Source: Candidatus Villigracilaceae bacterium
GTDB taxonomy: Bacteria; Chloroflexota; Anaerolineae; Anaerolineales; Villigracilaceae
Reading direction: 5' to 3'
DNA length: 64,000 nt
NCBI GenBank assembly: GCA_026645935.1
Contig: JAPKMP010000005.1
Coordinates: 1-64,000 of the forward strand
Program-made: the position numbers and the translations under genes
Notes under the pieces: generated by a model
Databases searched by the model: none
Seen by the model: the letters and a program-made list of their open reading frames with translations, nothing else
What the model was told of the DNA's origin: nothing
In this document: one piece after another, positions 12,325 through 22,716 of the stretch
How positions within the stretch are numbered: the first letter of the stretch is position 1
How the letters are laid out: each line of letters starts with the position of its first letter

Positions 12325-14652
12325 CTATTTTCCCAACGCTTCTTTCACCGCTTCATAGACGTTCACCATGCCAAAGCCGTACGCATTGCTGGGACGATCT
12401 CCGGTGAAACAGCCAAGCGATGTATCGCCAGTGTAAGGCTCGGCGGTGGTGATGATCAAATTTTCGGTCTCTTCGATATCGCCGATCAATTCAGGTTGGG
12501 CGGACCAGATCAACGCCACCACGCCGACGAGGTGCGGTCCCGCCATGGATGTGCCGCTGTTCGAGCCGTATGAATTTTCAGGAAGTGAGGAAAAAACATC
12601 CACACCCGGCGCGACGATATCGGGTTTGACCCTTCCCGAACCGTCGGAGGTGACGGGTCCGCGGCTGGAGAAGTCGGCGAGGTTTCCGAACCGATCGATC
12701 GCGCCGACAGAGAAAACAGAATCATATAAAGATAGCGGGGCATAGACCGTCTCGCAATTCGGTCCGTCATTGCCGGTGGAAACGACAACGAAGACTCCGG
12801 CGTGGCGCAAATTATCCGCCGCGTATAACAGCGCGTTCGGGTCGCAGCCTTCGATCTCAGGGCATCCCCAGGAGTTGTTCATCACATGCGCGGCTTTGGT
12901 CGGGTCGCCATCCATGAACGGATCACCCCCGATGGGAAACGGCGCAAGCATGAACTGCATGCAATCAAGATACAGAGCCGGGTTGGCAAGATTGCGGTCG
13001 AGGTTCACGCAGCCGATCCATTGCGCTTCGGGAGCCACGCCGATTCCGCCGCTTCCCAAAATCGAACCCATCGTATGCGTGCCATGCCCGCCTTCGTCGT
13101 TCGGGGATGTTGTACCATCCCACGGGTCGAACCAGTTGTAATCGTCGCTGCCGTTATAGCCGCGATATTGATTTGCCAGCGTGGGATGATTCCCATCCAC
13201 GCCTGAATCGGATTGACCGACGACGATTCCCTCGCCGCGCACATCGAATTCCTCCCAGACCCGGTCCGCGCCGATCATTTCAATGTTCCATCCGATATAG
13301 TCGGATGGCGGCGCGAACTCAAACCCCGGCGAAGGAGAATCTTTGGGGGCGGCTCTCAGGCGCGGGCTGGGTATGACGCGCTCCACTTCGGGGCGGGTCA
13401 ACAGAAAGAGCCGCACGAGAGTCCCGCCTTGAACCTCCATCGAGTTTTGCAAATAATATGGCGTATATTCCACGCCCGCCGTATCTAACACGCTTCGCAA
13501 ACCCGCCTGTTCAATGTTTGCAGTTTTGACGAGCGTTTCATATGCCGCCGTCCGCCGCGCGTCGAGGTCTGTCATCGAGTCCAGATCTGAAAGGTCCGCC
13601 TGAGTCTTGAGGATGACAAATAAACGGTCGCCGTAATTTCCGGGATTGCCAAAGATGAAGAAGACCGTAATGAGACTGATCCACGCGAGAGCCGCTCCGG
13701 TCCATCCGATGATTCGATTCACCCCCGCGCCCGAGCCTGATCCGGCAACATGGAACAAAATCAACGCGACGACGCTTACGCTCCAGCCGATGAGCAAAGC
13801 AATGCCAACAGCTTTGCTCGCAAGCTCGGCAATATCGCCAAGAACGAATGTCAACTCGGTGGGGTCGAAAAATGCCAGGCCCGCAAACGCGAGCAGACCT
13901 GTTCCGAGAGTCGCGGCAAAGCGTGAAGGCAGTAATGCCGCGACCCCGAATGCAAAAGCGGGAATTAAAACAACAAGAATCAATTGCCCGCCGTCGTACC
14001 CGAATGCAGAGGCGAGCAAAGCCAACAACGCGCCCGCACCGACGCCATCAAGAAAAATATTTTCGGAGTCTGCCATCCAAACCGCGGCGAGCAGACCGAA
14101 GGACAAGCCAGCCAGTAGACTTAGGAATCCGTCTGCAAACGAGCCCAACGAGCCGAAGATCGCCAGAGGAAAGATCCCCAGGGCGGCGATCAATAAACCA
14201 AACGGCGCGGACTGCGGGAGCCATGCCAGTTTATTTTTACCAAAACGAATGATTATTAATGCGGCGACGAAGGAAAGCAGGGTCTGCGCAATCGAGCCAA
14301 CCTGATCGTTGTTCGCACCGAGGAATCGCAGTGCCAAAGCGGGGAATCCAAACAGCGAAGCACCGAACATCCCTGCATACCAGCCTTTGAAGCGATCGTC
14401 CGTTGTGAAATACCACAAAAGACCGAAAAGCAGGCTCATGAGAAACGCCTGTGACGCCAGACCGACGGCGCCTGCCCTTGCGAGTTGCTGCAAACTCGAT
14501 GAGACGATCGCGCTTTGTTCCGTCGTCCACAGGATGAAATGATAGATGAACAAACACAACGGCATCGGCAGGACAAATATCAGGAACAACGCCAGCGCGC
14601 CGCCGCTCCGGTTTTTCTCTTCATAGACCGGGGTATTTTCGGATTCTGTCAT
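12325..14652 (-). CDS. Multi-pass membrane protein with C-terminal S8 (subtilisin-like) serine protease domain
   Basis: N-terminal half with many hydrophobic helices; C-terminal triad motifs 'VGQSDSGVDGNHP', 'GHGTHTMGSILG', 'GTSMAGPHLVGVVALI'; start trimmed to MTESENTP at 14652. Confidence 0.87.
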   Translation of the reverse strand: MTESENTPVYEEKNRSGGALALFLIFVLPMPLCLFIYHFILWTTEQSAIVSSSLQQLARAGAVGLASQAFLMSLLFGLLWYFTTDDRFKGWYAGMFGASLFGFPALALRFLGANNDQVGSIAQTLLSFVAALIIIRFGKNKLAWLPQSAPFGLLIAALGIFPLAIFGSLGSFADGFLSLLAGLSFGLLAAVWMADSENIFLDGVGAGALLALLASAFGYDGGQLILVVLIPAFAFGVAALLPSRFAATLGTGLLAFAGLAFFDPTELTFVLGDIAELASKAVGIALLIGWSVSVVALILFHVAGSGSGAGVNRIIGWTGAALAWISLITVFFIFGNPGNYGDRLFVILKTQADLSDLDSMTDLDARRTAAYETLVKTANIEQAGLRSVLDTAGVEYTPYYLQNSMEVQGGTLVRLFLLTRPEVERVIPSPRLRAAPKDSPSPGFEFAPPSDYIGWNIEMIGADRVWEEFDVRGEGIVVGQSDSGVDGNHPTLANQYRGYNGSDDYNWFDPWDGTTSPNDEGGHGTHTMGSILGSGGIGVAPEAQWIGCVNLDRNLANPALYLDCMQFMLAPFPIGGDPFMDGDPTKAAHVMNNSWGCPEIEGCDPNALLYAADNLRHAGVFVVVSTGNDGPNCETVYAPLSLYDSVFSVGAIDRFGNLADFSSRGPVTSDGSGRVKPDIVAPGVDVFSSLPENSYGSNSGTSMAGPHLVGVVALIWSAQPELIGDIEETENLIITTAEPYTGDTSLGCFTGDRPSNAYGFGMVNVYEAVKEALGK

Positions 14653-15314
14653 TGTGTGTCTCCTTGTTTTACAGCGTCGATGCTTGTTTGCGGTTCCGCC
14701 TCCTCCCTGTGCGGATGGACATTGAATACCTTGAACGCCCATTGAACGGACGGGCCGATGAGCAATGCAAAGACCGCTGTGCCGATTCCCGCCGGTCCGC
14801 CCAGGAGCCATCCAAGGATGAAGACCGTGATCTCCACGGATCCGCGCGCCACCCGCAGACTTAACTTCGTCGTGCGATGCAATGCCAGCATCAAACTATC
14901 GCGCGGACCCGCTCCCGCATCCACGCCAATGTACACCGCGCTGGCGATGCCCTGCGCCAATACCCCACTCAAGAGCATCGCGCTTTGCAAGAACAAATTC
15001 TTTTCGACGGATGGAATCAGCCACAAGGCCAGATCCAGCCATGGACCGATGGAAAGGATATTCCCCAGCGTGCCCCAGCCGACCTTTTCGCGCAGAGCCA
15101 GCGCGGCGATCAAAACCGTGAAGCCCACAATAACAGTGATCGTGCCGACCGTCAAACCGGTGATATCTGAAAGAGCCACCTCGAAGACCGACCAGGTCCC
15201 CGTGCCGAGGTTGGCGCGAATGGTCAACGCAATCGATAACCCAAAGAGTGCAAAGCCGATTTGAATGACAAGAAAATCACGGATAAAGGTATTCCAGCGA
15301 ACAGGTTTGATCAT
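14649..15314 (-). CDS. YczE/YitT-like integral membrane protein
   Basis: 'FALFGLSIALTIRANLGTGTWSVFEVALSDITGLTVGTITVIVG', 'YIGVDAGAGPRDSLMLAL'; overlaps the next gene by ATGA. Confidence 0.75.
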   Translation of the reverse strand: MIKPVRWNTFIRDFLVIQIGFALFGLSIALTIRANLGTGTWSVFEVALSDITGLTVGTITVIVGFTVLIAALALREKVGWGTLGNILSIGPWLDLALWLIPSVEKNLFLQSAMLLSGVLAQGIASAVYIGVDAGAGPRDSLMLALHRTTKLSLRVARGSVEITVFILGWLLGGPAGIGTAVFALLIGPSVQWAFKVFNVHPHREEAEPQTSIDAVKQGDTQ

Positions 15315-15440
15315 GAGGTTCCTTTGAGGGCATCATGATACCATGACAGAAGTTACCCCCATTTGATGATTAGAGGCGACTTTGCGTTAAAAATCCTGAT
15401 CTGTTCGTTTCTAAAGTACAAAAGCAACAACTTAAGTTAT

Positions 15441-15992
15441 TTACTTCCCTGCACGGAGCCCCATCAACTGCGCCGTGTCCAATACATGCCCATTGATCGC
15501 GGATTCAAATTGCCCGCGGCTTGCACCTTCTGCAAGTGACAAGGTCGTATCCAACGCATACAATGTAAAGATATAACGGTGTGTGCCGCTCGGCGGGCAG
15601 GGTCCGCCATAGCCAAGTTCGCCGAAATCGTTCATGCCTTTGACGCCTACATCCGGTCCGCTGATGGCTTCGTTCAGTCCGCTTGCATTTGCCGGGATGT
15701 TGAATTGCAGCCAATGCAGCCAGTTCCCGCCATCGGGATCGCTCATGAGGATGGCAAAACTCTGCGGGCCGTCGGGCGCACCTGTCCATGCAAGCGGAGG
15801 TGAAAAATTCCCGCCGTTGCATTGTCCGCGCAGGTTGTAGGTGTAACGGTCCGGGATCGTCGCGCCTTCGGAAAAGGCGGCGCTGGTCAGGGTCATATTA
15901 TCCATTGCGACCTCACTCTCTTCGACTGGCGAAGTCGGGGAACATGCCGCAAGCAGTACGGCCAGCGCCCCTGCGATGTGAATTGACTTCAT
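15441..15992 (-). CDS. YbhB/YbcL-family Raf kinase inhibitor-like (PEBP) lipoprotein
   Basis: 'SPPLAWTGAPDGPQSFAILMSDPDGGNWLHWLQFNIPANASGL', 'GYGGPCPPSGTHRYIFTLYALD'; signal/lipobox 'AVLLAAC'. Confidence 0.9.
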   Translation of the reverse strand: MKSIHIAGALAVLLAACSPTSPVEESEVAMDNMTLTSAAFSEGATIPDRYTYNLRGQCNGGNFSPPLAWTGAPDGPQSFAILMSDPDGGNWLHWLQFNIPANASGLNEAISGPDVGVKGMNDFGELGYGGPCPPSGTHRYIFTLYALDTTLSLAEGASRGQFESAINGHVLDTAQLMGLRAGK

Positions 15993-16008
15993 GCTCGTCT
16001 CGTGAAAT

Positions 16009-17271
16009 TCAAAACCCAAGCCGCTTCAATCTCGTTTTCAATTCCATTCGTAGTGTAGCACGTTTGACACCGCCAAGATCGATCTTTTCCGCTCCGATCA
16101 TATCTGCAAATCGTTTCAGTCCCTCTGCGAGTGCGTTCGCAAAATCGGCATCCTTCGGAGCATCGTCCTCCAGCCAGAAACCGAGGATGTGCAGTGTATT
16201 CGTCGCGCGGTCGAGTTTCGGGTCGAGCCGCGCAACCAGATCATCGCCGTACAAGATCGGCAGTGTGTAATAGCCCCACTTGCGCTGATGTAAAGGCTTG
16301 TACACCTCCCACACATAATCGAAATCAAAGACTCTTTTTGCCCGCCCCCTCGCGCTGACAATTTCCAACGGAGCGAGAAGCGTGACCTCTTCGAGCGTGG
16401 ATGGCCCTTTGGGCTTCCACGCCTTCGGGACACGCCCCGCCTCCAACTCCGCCAGATGGGCTTTGTCACTGTTACAGATGAGGAAGTTTTCGCTGAAGCC
16501 TTCGACTCTCACCCGCGAGATTTCTTTCTTTTCGATGAGCCGTTCGATGTTTTCCTTCGCATCCTGAGCAGGCACTTTACGATGAATATACTCACCGAAG
16601 GCGGTTTTCCAAGAAGGCTCGCGCGCCATGCCGTAAAAAGCGATGATTTTTTTGCCGAGGAAGTCCTCGGCTTCCGATTCAGGCGCAGCATAATCGTATT
16701 CATGCGGCAGGACTCGCTCGCGCAGGTCGTAGATGCGGTCGAAGCCCTTGCGGTTCGAGATCATCACCTCGCCGATCAGCCAGAGATAGAACAAAGTGAC
16801 CGAGGTTTCCTTGCGCCCGCGGTAACTCCATACTCTCACAGCGTCGCCTTCGATGTCGCGGTTCCCCAACGGACCTTTCTCGCGCAGTTCGTCCAACACG
16901 AATTTTATGACTTCCTTCGGCGGATGGGTGAAGGATTCGTAACGCAATCCTCTCTCTTCGCGATGCTTCATATGCAATCGCCAATACGGGAACTCATGCA
17001 TCGGGTACATCATCAGCCAGCCGCCGTAATCGAAGGCTTTGCGTTTGTCGTATGCCATCTTGTAGAGCAGTTCGGGTTTGTAGTCGAGGACGCGCCCATA
17101 CATGGCGATGTCCTGGCTGCGGGCGACCATGACGAGCGGATCAAGTTGCAGCGCCTGCATTTGTTTCAAGGCGGATTCGGCGCCGGTCAAGCCACGGAAG
17201 CGGCGACCAGGCCAAAGTCCCTGCGAGCCGAGGAGGAAGCGTCGATAAGCTTGTTTGGAGATGAAGTCCAT
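16009..17271 (-). CDS. Winged-helix DNA-binding / YcaQ-family (interstrand crosslink repair glycosylase-like) protein
   Basis: 'LQLDPLVMVARSQDIAMYGRV', 'FDFDYVWEVYKPLHQRKWGYYTLPILYGDDLVARLDPKLDR'. Confidence 0.85.
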   Translation of the reverse strand: MDFISKQAYRRFLLGSQGLWPGRRFRGLTGAESALKQMQALQLDPLVMVARSQDIAMYGRVLDYKPELLYKMAYDKRKAFDYGGWLMMYPMHEFPYWRLHMKHREERGLRYESFTHPPKEVIKFVLDELREKGPLGNRDIEGDAVRVWSYRGRKETSVTLFYLWLIGEVMISNRKGFDRIYDLRERVLPHEYDYAAPESEAEDFLGKKIIAFYGMAREPSWKTAFGEYIHRKVPAQDAKENIERLIEKKEISRVRVEGFSENFLICNSDKAHLAELEAGRVPKAWKPKGPSTLEEVTLLAPLEIVSARGRAKRVFDFDYVWEVYKPLHQRKWGYYTLPILYGDDLVARLDPKLDRATNTLHILGFWLEDDAPKDADFANALAEGLKRFADMIGAEKIDLGGVKRATLRMELKTRLKRLGF

Positions 17272-17310
17272 GTTGAAGGTTACAGGTTGAAGGTTGCGGG
17301 TTTGAGATTA

Positions 17311-17336
17311 AAAAAACCGAGGCATTGCGCCTCGGT
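17311..17336 (-). terminator. Rho-independent terminator
   Basis: Minus strand CCGAGGC-GCAAT-GCCTCGG followed by TTTTTTT. Confidence 0.75.
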
Positions 17337-17356
17337 CCATCGGTCACGGCGGCAAA

Positions 17357-17548
17357 TCAATCGTCAGCCAAGGAAGCGATCGCGCGCAGAAGACCGAAGA
17401 TCAGCACGCCGAGCTTCAACCCCTCGCCAGTGGTGATGGCGGTTTCACGCTCGCTCCTTTCGGCGCGGCGATTGAGAAGCATGGCGGCGATCATGCCCGT
17501 GACTGCGCCGATGACCGCGCCGCCGAGAAGTACCCTGCTTCTATTCAT
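17357..17548 (-). CDS. Small hypothetical membrane protein
   Basis: 63 aa, N-terminal Gly/Ala-rich TM segment 'VLLGGAVIGAVTGMIAAMLL'; ATGA overlap with upstream gene. Confidence 0.6.
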   Translation of the reverse strand: MNRSRVLLGGAVIGAVTGMIAAMLLNRRAERSERETAITTGEGLKLGVLIFGLLRAIASLADD

Positions 17549-17994
17549 GGTGTCATCCTTTCAAAAAAGGTTTTTGCTGTTTGAAGCCATCCGTTCAGGA
17601 CCAGGATGGGTTTGACTGCCATATCCGCCCCGCGAATGATGTACCCGCGCGCGATGAAGATGTAATCCTGCCCAAGACCTGTGTAATATGGAACCGCCTT
17701 GAGGAAACGCGCCATAAGATAGATCAGTCCGATGAGAACAGCAAGCACGACCAGCCCGCCAAGAAGCATCGGGATGATGACCCAGATGGTCGAGATCGCC
17801 GCCCAACGGCTCACGTCGCCACCCTGTTGAAAAGTGGCAATGCTGATCCATACGACCATGCCGATCAATGCCAAGGCGCTGAGCGCGACAGGCAGGATGA
17901 TCTTCCACATCAACTGTTTGCGGTGTTTGAGGTAGGAGTAATGCGCGGGCGGGGTCTTGAGTCGTTCAGCGAGTTTGGGGAGTTGGGAAGCCAT
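17545..17994 (-). CDS. Hypothetical membrane protein
   Basis: 149 aa with two TM segments; co-directional overlap with 17357..17548. Confidence 0.6.
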   Translation of the reverse strand: MASQLPKLAERLKTPPAHYSYLKHRKQLMWKIILPVALSALALIGMVVWISIATFQQGGDVSRWAAISTIWVIIPMLLGGLVVLAVLIGLIYLMARFLKAVPYYTGLGQDYIFIARGYIIRGADMAVKPILVLNGWLQTAKTFFERMTP

Positions 17995-18017
17995 CGAACG
18001 TATTTTACCAAAATAAA

Positions 18018-18050
18018 AGACCCTAAGGGTTTTGAAAACCCTTAGGGTCT
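18018..18050 (-). terminator. dcw operon terminator (perfect 33-nt inverted repeat)
   Basis: AGACCCTAAGGGTTTT-G-AAAACCCTTAGGGTCT followed on the minus strand by TTTATTTT; 12 nt past the ftsZ stop. Confidence 0.85.
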
Positions 18051-18061
18051 AATTTCGTTTC

Positions 18062-19228
18062 CTATCTTCGGTTCCGCAAAAATGTCGGAACGTCGAGATC
18101 GTCGTTATTCATGCTCGGCGCAGGCTGGGACTTTACGTCCGCAGATGAGCGGGTTTCCGTATTGGCGGTCACCGATTCAACCGGGCGCGGAGTGAAGGGG
18201 GTGTTTGTTGCCGAAAGAGGCTTCTCAGCGGTGCGCGGCAGTCGTTCGAGCACGCGGCGTGTGACTCCGCTTCGTTCGAAGCCTGTGGCAATCACGGTAC
18301 AGCGAATCTCATCGCCCAGGTTCGGGTCGATGACCGCGCCGAAGATCATGTTGACATCCGGATGAGCCGTCTCGCGGATGATCGCAGCGGCTTGATTGAC
18401 TTCGAAGAGAGTCATATTTGGTCCGCCGGTGACGTTGAAGAGCACGCCGCGCGCGCCGTCAATTGTAATGTCGAGCAACTGGCTGGAGATGGCCTGCTCG
18501 GCGGCGGTCTTTGCGCGGTCATCGCCGGAGCCGCGGCCGACAGCCATAAGAGCCGCGCCGCCTTCGGACATGATGGCGCGCACATCGGCAAAGTCGAGGT
18601 TGATCAAGCCGGGGATGGTGATCAATTCGGAGATGCCCTGAATGCCTTGATGCAATACTTCATCCGCCATGCGGAAAGAATCTTGCAGCGACGATTTTTT
18701 ATCCGCCAGTTGGAGCAATCGGTCGTTGGGAATCGAAATGAGCGTATGCGCGTGTTCCTTCATTTTCGCCACGCCCGCCTCGGCAGACTGTGAGCGCTTG
18801 CCGCCTTCGAATGTGAACGGACGCGTAACCACGCCAATGGTCAATGCGCCGCATTCCTTTGCGATCTGCGAAACGACGGGAGCCGCGCCGGTTCCGGTGC
18901 CGCCACCCATGCCTGCTGTGACGAAGACCATATCCGCGCCTTTGAGCACGTTATACAGTTCGTCGGAAGATTCTTCCGCGGCTTTCCGGCCAATCTCGGG
19001 ATCGCCGCCCGCACCGAGCCCGCGCGTGATCTTATCGCCGAGGCGAACACGCATCGGCGCGCGCGACAAGGTCAATGCCTGCGCATCCGTGTTGGCGGCG
19101 ATGAATTCAACGCCCTGGATGCCCTCTTCCATCATGCGGTTGACGGCATTTTGTCCGCCTCCACCCACGCCGACCACTTTGATGCGGGCGAAGGTTTCGG
19201 TTTGCAATGATCTTTTGTTCGAGTCCAT
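18062..19228 (-). CDS. ftsZ: Cell division protein FtsZ
   Basis: Tubulin signature '[10 protein letters not shown]', '[13 protein letters not shown]', C-terminal '[12 protein letters not shown]'; CCAGGAGGAAC upstream of the ATG at 19228. Confidence 0.97.
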   Translation of the reverse strand: MDSNKRSLQTETFARIKVVGVGGGGQNAVNRMMEEGIQGVEFIAANTDAQALTLSRAPMRVRLGDKITRGLGAGGDPEIGRKAAEESSDELYNVLKGADMVFVTAGMGGGTGTGAAPVVSQIAKECGALTIGVVTRPFTFEGGKRSQSAEAGVAKMKEHAHTLISIPNDRLLQLADKKSSLQDSFRMADEVLHQGIQGISELITIPGLINLDFADVRAIMSEGGAALMAVGRGSGDDRAKTAAEQAISSQLLDITIDGARGVLFNVTGGPNMTLFEVNQAAAIIRETAHPDVNMIFGAVIDPNLGDEIRCTVIATGFERSGVTRRVLERLPRTAEKPLSATNTPFTPRPVESVTANTETRSSADVKSQPAPSMNNDDLDVPTFLRNRR

Positions 19229-19335
19229 TTGTTCCTCCTGGCAAGGAATTTGCCTAATCTTAAACGACAATACGATTTTTTAACAGGGTTAAAACTGCCC
19301 AAATTTCACCACTTGTGAATCTTTTCTCTTTTCAT

Positions 19336-20577
19336 TCATGGCAGCAACCTCTTCAACCAACTCTTCACTGAATCCATATTTGAACTCCTATCACCGCGCG
19401 GCTTGCGGCGTTTGCCACCGGTCGAGACCGCGACCTGATGATCGTGCATGCTGATCGCCCATTGCAACAAGCCGAAACTCGTGGAATACATGGGCGAATT
19501 GAGTTTATCCACAAGTCCTTTCAGATTTTGCGGCTGGGCTGTGCGGACCGGCATGCCCAACACACCCGCCGCCACACGATTGATTCCCGGCAAAGCAGAC
19601 GTGCCGCCTGTCAGTACCATGCCCGCCGGTAACAATCCGTCATACCCTGAGCGCTTGATCTCTTGAAGAATTAAATTGAACGTCTCTTCCACGCGCGCTT
19701 CGATGATCATCGCCAGATCGTGGCGGCTGATGCGAATATCCTTATCCTCGCCGAAGGGACGCATGAGGAAATATTCATCCGCGCCGACATCGGATTTCAC
19801 CGCATGTCCCTGCTGCTTTTTTACTTCTTCGGCTTGCGTCAGCGATAGTCGCAGTCCGTGTGCGATGTCCTGAGTGACGTGATTCCCACCGACTGCCAGG
19901 ACCATCGTGTGCCATACATCGCCATCGACGTAGATCGCGAGGTCGGTCGTCCCACCGCCGATGTCGCAAACCGCCACGCCCATTTCGCGTTCCTGTTCGG
20001 TCAACACAATTTCAGCAGAGGCGAGCGGATTCAAAACGAATTGTTGAATCTCGACCCCCGCCGCGCCCACACATTGACGCAAATTATCGACGGTCGCGCT
20101 CGCGGCGGTGATGATGTGCGTTTCCACTTCGAGTTTATAACCGTGCATCCCGACCGGAGTCTTCACGCCTTCCTGCCCGTCCACGGTGATGCCGCGCTGG
20201 ATGACATGAATGATCTCGCGGTCGTGAGGGATGGCGATCGCCTGCGCCTGTTCGAGCGCGCGCGCCAGATCATGGACTTCGATGATCCCGCCGGGGATTC
20301 CCGCTGCGCCGCGGCTGTTTACCGAAGCCACATGCGCGCCCGCAAGACTCACGAACGCGGAAGTGATCTCGAGACCGGAAGTGCTTTCCGCTTTTTCGAC
20401 CGAACGTTTGATGGCGCGCGACGCAGCGGGGAGATCCACCACGATTCCCTTGCGGATGCCCTCGGAAGGTTCGATGCCCACGCCGAGAATGCGGATGGAT
20501 TTATCGTCCTCCACCCGCCCAACCAGGGTGCAGACCTTGGTCGTTCCTACGTCAATGCCAACAACAATTTCATCCAT
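19336..20577 (-). CDS. ftsA: Cell division protein FtsA
   Basis: 'VGIDVGTTKVCTLVG', 'CDIGGGTTDLAIY', 'GMVLTGGTSALPGI'. Confidence 0.95.
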   Translation of the reverse strand: MDEIVVGIDVGTTKVCTLVGRVEDDKSIRILGVGIEPSEGIRKGIVVDLPAASRAIKRSVEKAESTSGLEITSAFVSLAGAHVASVNSRGAAGIPGGIIEVHDLARALEQAQAIAIPHDREIIHVIQRGITVDGQEGVKTPVGMHGYKLEVETHIITAASATVDNLRQCVGAAGVEIQQFVLNPLASAEIVLTEQEREMGVAVCDIGGGTTDLAIYVDGDVWHTMVLAVGGNHVTQDIAHGLRLSLTQAEEVKKQQGHAVKSDVGADEYFLMRPFGEDKDIRISRHDLAMIIEARVEETFNLILQEIKRSGYDGLLPAGMVLTGGTSALPGINRVAAGVLGMPVRTAQPQNLKGLVDKLNSPMYSTSFGLLQWAISMHDHQVAVSTGGKRRKPRGDRSSNMDSVKSWLKRLLP

Positions 20578-20578
20578 G

Positions 20579-21601
20579 TTACGGGTTCTCTACAAAGATT
20601 TCCTGTGTTTCTTCTGCATCTACTTCTGCCATGCGGTAATACGGGCCGTCGGGATGCTCCACGTTGATATAAATGGGAGTCTTGCCGCGCTGTAAAAGCG
20701 AATCGACCAGCGTCCGATATACGGTGATCTTCAACGGCAGGTCGCTCGATGAAGTACCGAATGCGACCGTCCAACCGCGCGGGTCGACCCAGCTGAAACC
20801 ATCAACGGAGGAAAAGGTCAAGGAGGCGCCAGCAGGCACGAGCGGGGCGAGACCGAGAGCGGAATCCACAAAATCTTTTTGGATGAAGAGCGGCGGGCTG
20901 TACGGTTCATCCGAGGTTTGAATCCCCGCCGGGGGCGCATCCAACGCATTGACCACGATCAACCCCGCCGCCTCGCCTCGGGGCTTGAACGCGACGCCTG
21001 ATTCGTCGACCCAGGTGTATCCTCCGTTTTGATTCCAAAGGATGACGGGCTGGCGTTCAAGGACAGTAACGTAAACGAAATTGGGAAGGTACACATCCAC
21101 CTGTGCGGAGAGAAGCTCGGGGTAATTCAATCGCAGCCGTCGTTCAAGCTCATCCGGCTGGACGGTAAAGATGTTCTGCCCGCTCACGCCGATGATGCCG
21201 TTGATCTCTTCGCTAAGGATGCGTGTGTTGCCAAGCACATACGCGGAGGGGACATAGAAATACTGCAATCGAAACGCCAGCACGAGCATGGTTCCAAAAG
21301 CAAGCGCAAATAAGACCGACGCGATTCGCCAGTTGGTATGCGCGCGCGGCAGTTGCGGAAGCCGCGGCAGGGCAAACTTCGGTTTATTGAGACGAAATTC
21401 CGGCAAACCCAACGCGATCCTGAACTTTCGCTTTTCAGTCGGCCTGGGCGATGCCCATAGCGGAAGTGTGGGCGTGCGCGCAGAAACCTTGACCATGGGT
21501 TTGGTGGCCTGTTTTGCCGCCCGTTGAAGGTCTTTCTCAGCGTGCTCGATGCGGCGACGGCGGACGATCTCGGCACGGGTAGGCTGGCGTTTGTCGCTCA
21601 T
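20579..21601 (-). CDS. ftsQ: Cell division protein FtsQ/DivIB (POTRA domain)
   Basis: Single TM then 'YVLGNTRILSEEINGIIGVSGQNIFTVQPDELERRLRLNYPELLSAQVDVYLPNFVYVTVLERQPVILW'; located between ddl and ftsA. Confidence 0.88.
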   Translation of the reverse strand: MSDKRQPTRAEIVRRRRIEHAEKDLQRAAKQATKPMVKVSARTPTLPLWASPRPTEKRKFRIALGLPEFRLNKPKFALPRLPQLPRAHTNWRIASVLFALAFGTMLVLAFRLQYFYVPSAYVLGNTRILSEEINGIIGVSGQNIFTVQPDELERRLRLNYPELLSAQVDVYLPNFVYVTVLERQPVILWNQNGGYTWVDESGVAFKPRGEAAGLIVVNALDAPPAGIQTSDEPYSPPLFIQKDFVDSALGLAPLVPAGASLTFSSVDGFSWVDPRGWTVAFGTSSSDLPLKITVYRTLVDSLLQRGKTPIYINVEHPDGPYYRMAEVDAEETQEIFVENP

Positions 21602-22716
21602 GCCGTCCTCCGATGCTCGGTGCGGTCGCGTTGGGTCTTGCGGTCGAGCGCGAGATGAATCAAGCGGTCGACCAGTTCGGCATACGTCATGCCGCTGGCC
21701 TCCCACAATTTCGGGTACATGCTGATGGAAGTAAAGCCGGGTATCGTGTTCAATTCGTTTAGATAAATCCTATTCGTGTCTTTTTCGACAAAAAAATCAG
21801 CCCGCGCCATGCCCGCGCAATCGATGGCTTTGTAGGCGCGCACGGCATAATCGCGGATTTGGTCTGCTGTATCTTCCGGCAGCGGCGCCGGGATGATCAA
21901 CCCCGATGTGCCATCGATGTATTTCGACTCATACGAGTAGAACTCGCGGCTCGGCAGGATCTCTCCGCAGACCGATGCTTGTGGGTCTTCATTGCCAAGC
22001 ACGCTGACTTCGATCTCACGCACATTTTTCACACCGCCCTCGATGATGATGCGGCGGTCATAACGCGCGGCATCCATCAAACCTTCCGCAAGGTCTGAAC
22101 GGCTGGTGCATTTGCTGATCCCAACCGATGAACCGAGGTTGGCGGGTTTGGTGAAGAGCGGATACGAACCCAGCGCTTCGGCTTTCGCAATGACGGAATC
22201 CATGTCATTCTCGATCTCGCCGCGCAGGATCAAAGCCGATTTCACGAGAGGGATCCCATGAGCGCGCATTACGTCTTTGAAAATGGCTTTATCCATGCCG
22301 ACGGCTGAACCGGCTACGCCTGCGCCGACGTATGCCACATCCGCCATTTCGAAGAGACCTTGGATGGTCCCGTCCTCTCCGAACGGTCCATGCAGGACGG
22401 GGAAGAAGACGTCGATGGCGTTGAGCGTTTCGAATTTGTCTCCGGTTTTCGTCGAACGAAGCACGAACAAACTCTGCCGCGCCGCCGGGTCGGTGGGCGG
22501 GATGACGCGGTCGAGATTCCTGACATCGCCATTTTCGAACAAATCGAGCGCATTGCTTCCGGTCAGCCAGTTGCCATCGAGCGTAATGCCCACTTGCACA
22601 ACCTCATATCGTTCCGGGTCCAAAACGGAGATCACCGAGCGCGCAGACATCAGCGAAACATCATGCTCGCCAGAACGTCCGCCAAAGATGACTGCCACTC
22701 GTAGCTTCTTCGTCAT
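21598..22716 (-). CDS. ddl: D-alanine--D-alanine ligase
   Basis: 'VIFGGRSGEHDVSLMSARSV', 'LHGPFGEDGTIQGLFE', 'ARADFFVEKDTNRIYLNELNTIPGFTSISMYPKLWEASGM'. Confidence 0.97.
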   Translation of the reverse strand: MTKKLRVAVIFGGRSGEHDVSLMSARSVISVLDPERYEVVQVGITLDGNWLTGSNALDLFENGDVRNLDRVIPPTDPAARQSLFVLRSTKTGDKFETLNAIDVFFPVLHGPFGEDGTIQGLFEMADVAYVGAGVAGSAVGMDKAIFKDVMRAHGIPLVKSALILRGEIENDMDSVIAKAEALGSYPLFTKPANLGSSVGISKCTSRSDLAEGLMDAARYDRRIIIEGGVKNVREIEVSVLGNEDPQASVCGEILPSREFYSYESKYIDGTSGLIIPAPLPEDTADQIRDYAVRAYKAIDCAGMARADFFVEKDTNRIYLNELNTIPGFTSISMYPKLWEASGMTYAELVDRLIHLALDRKTQRDRTEHRRTA

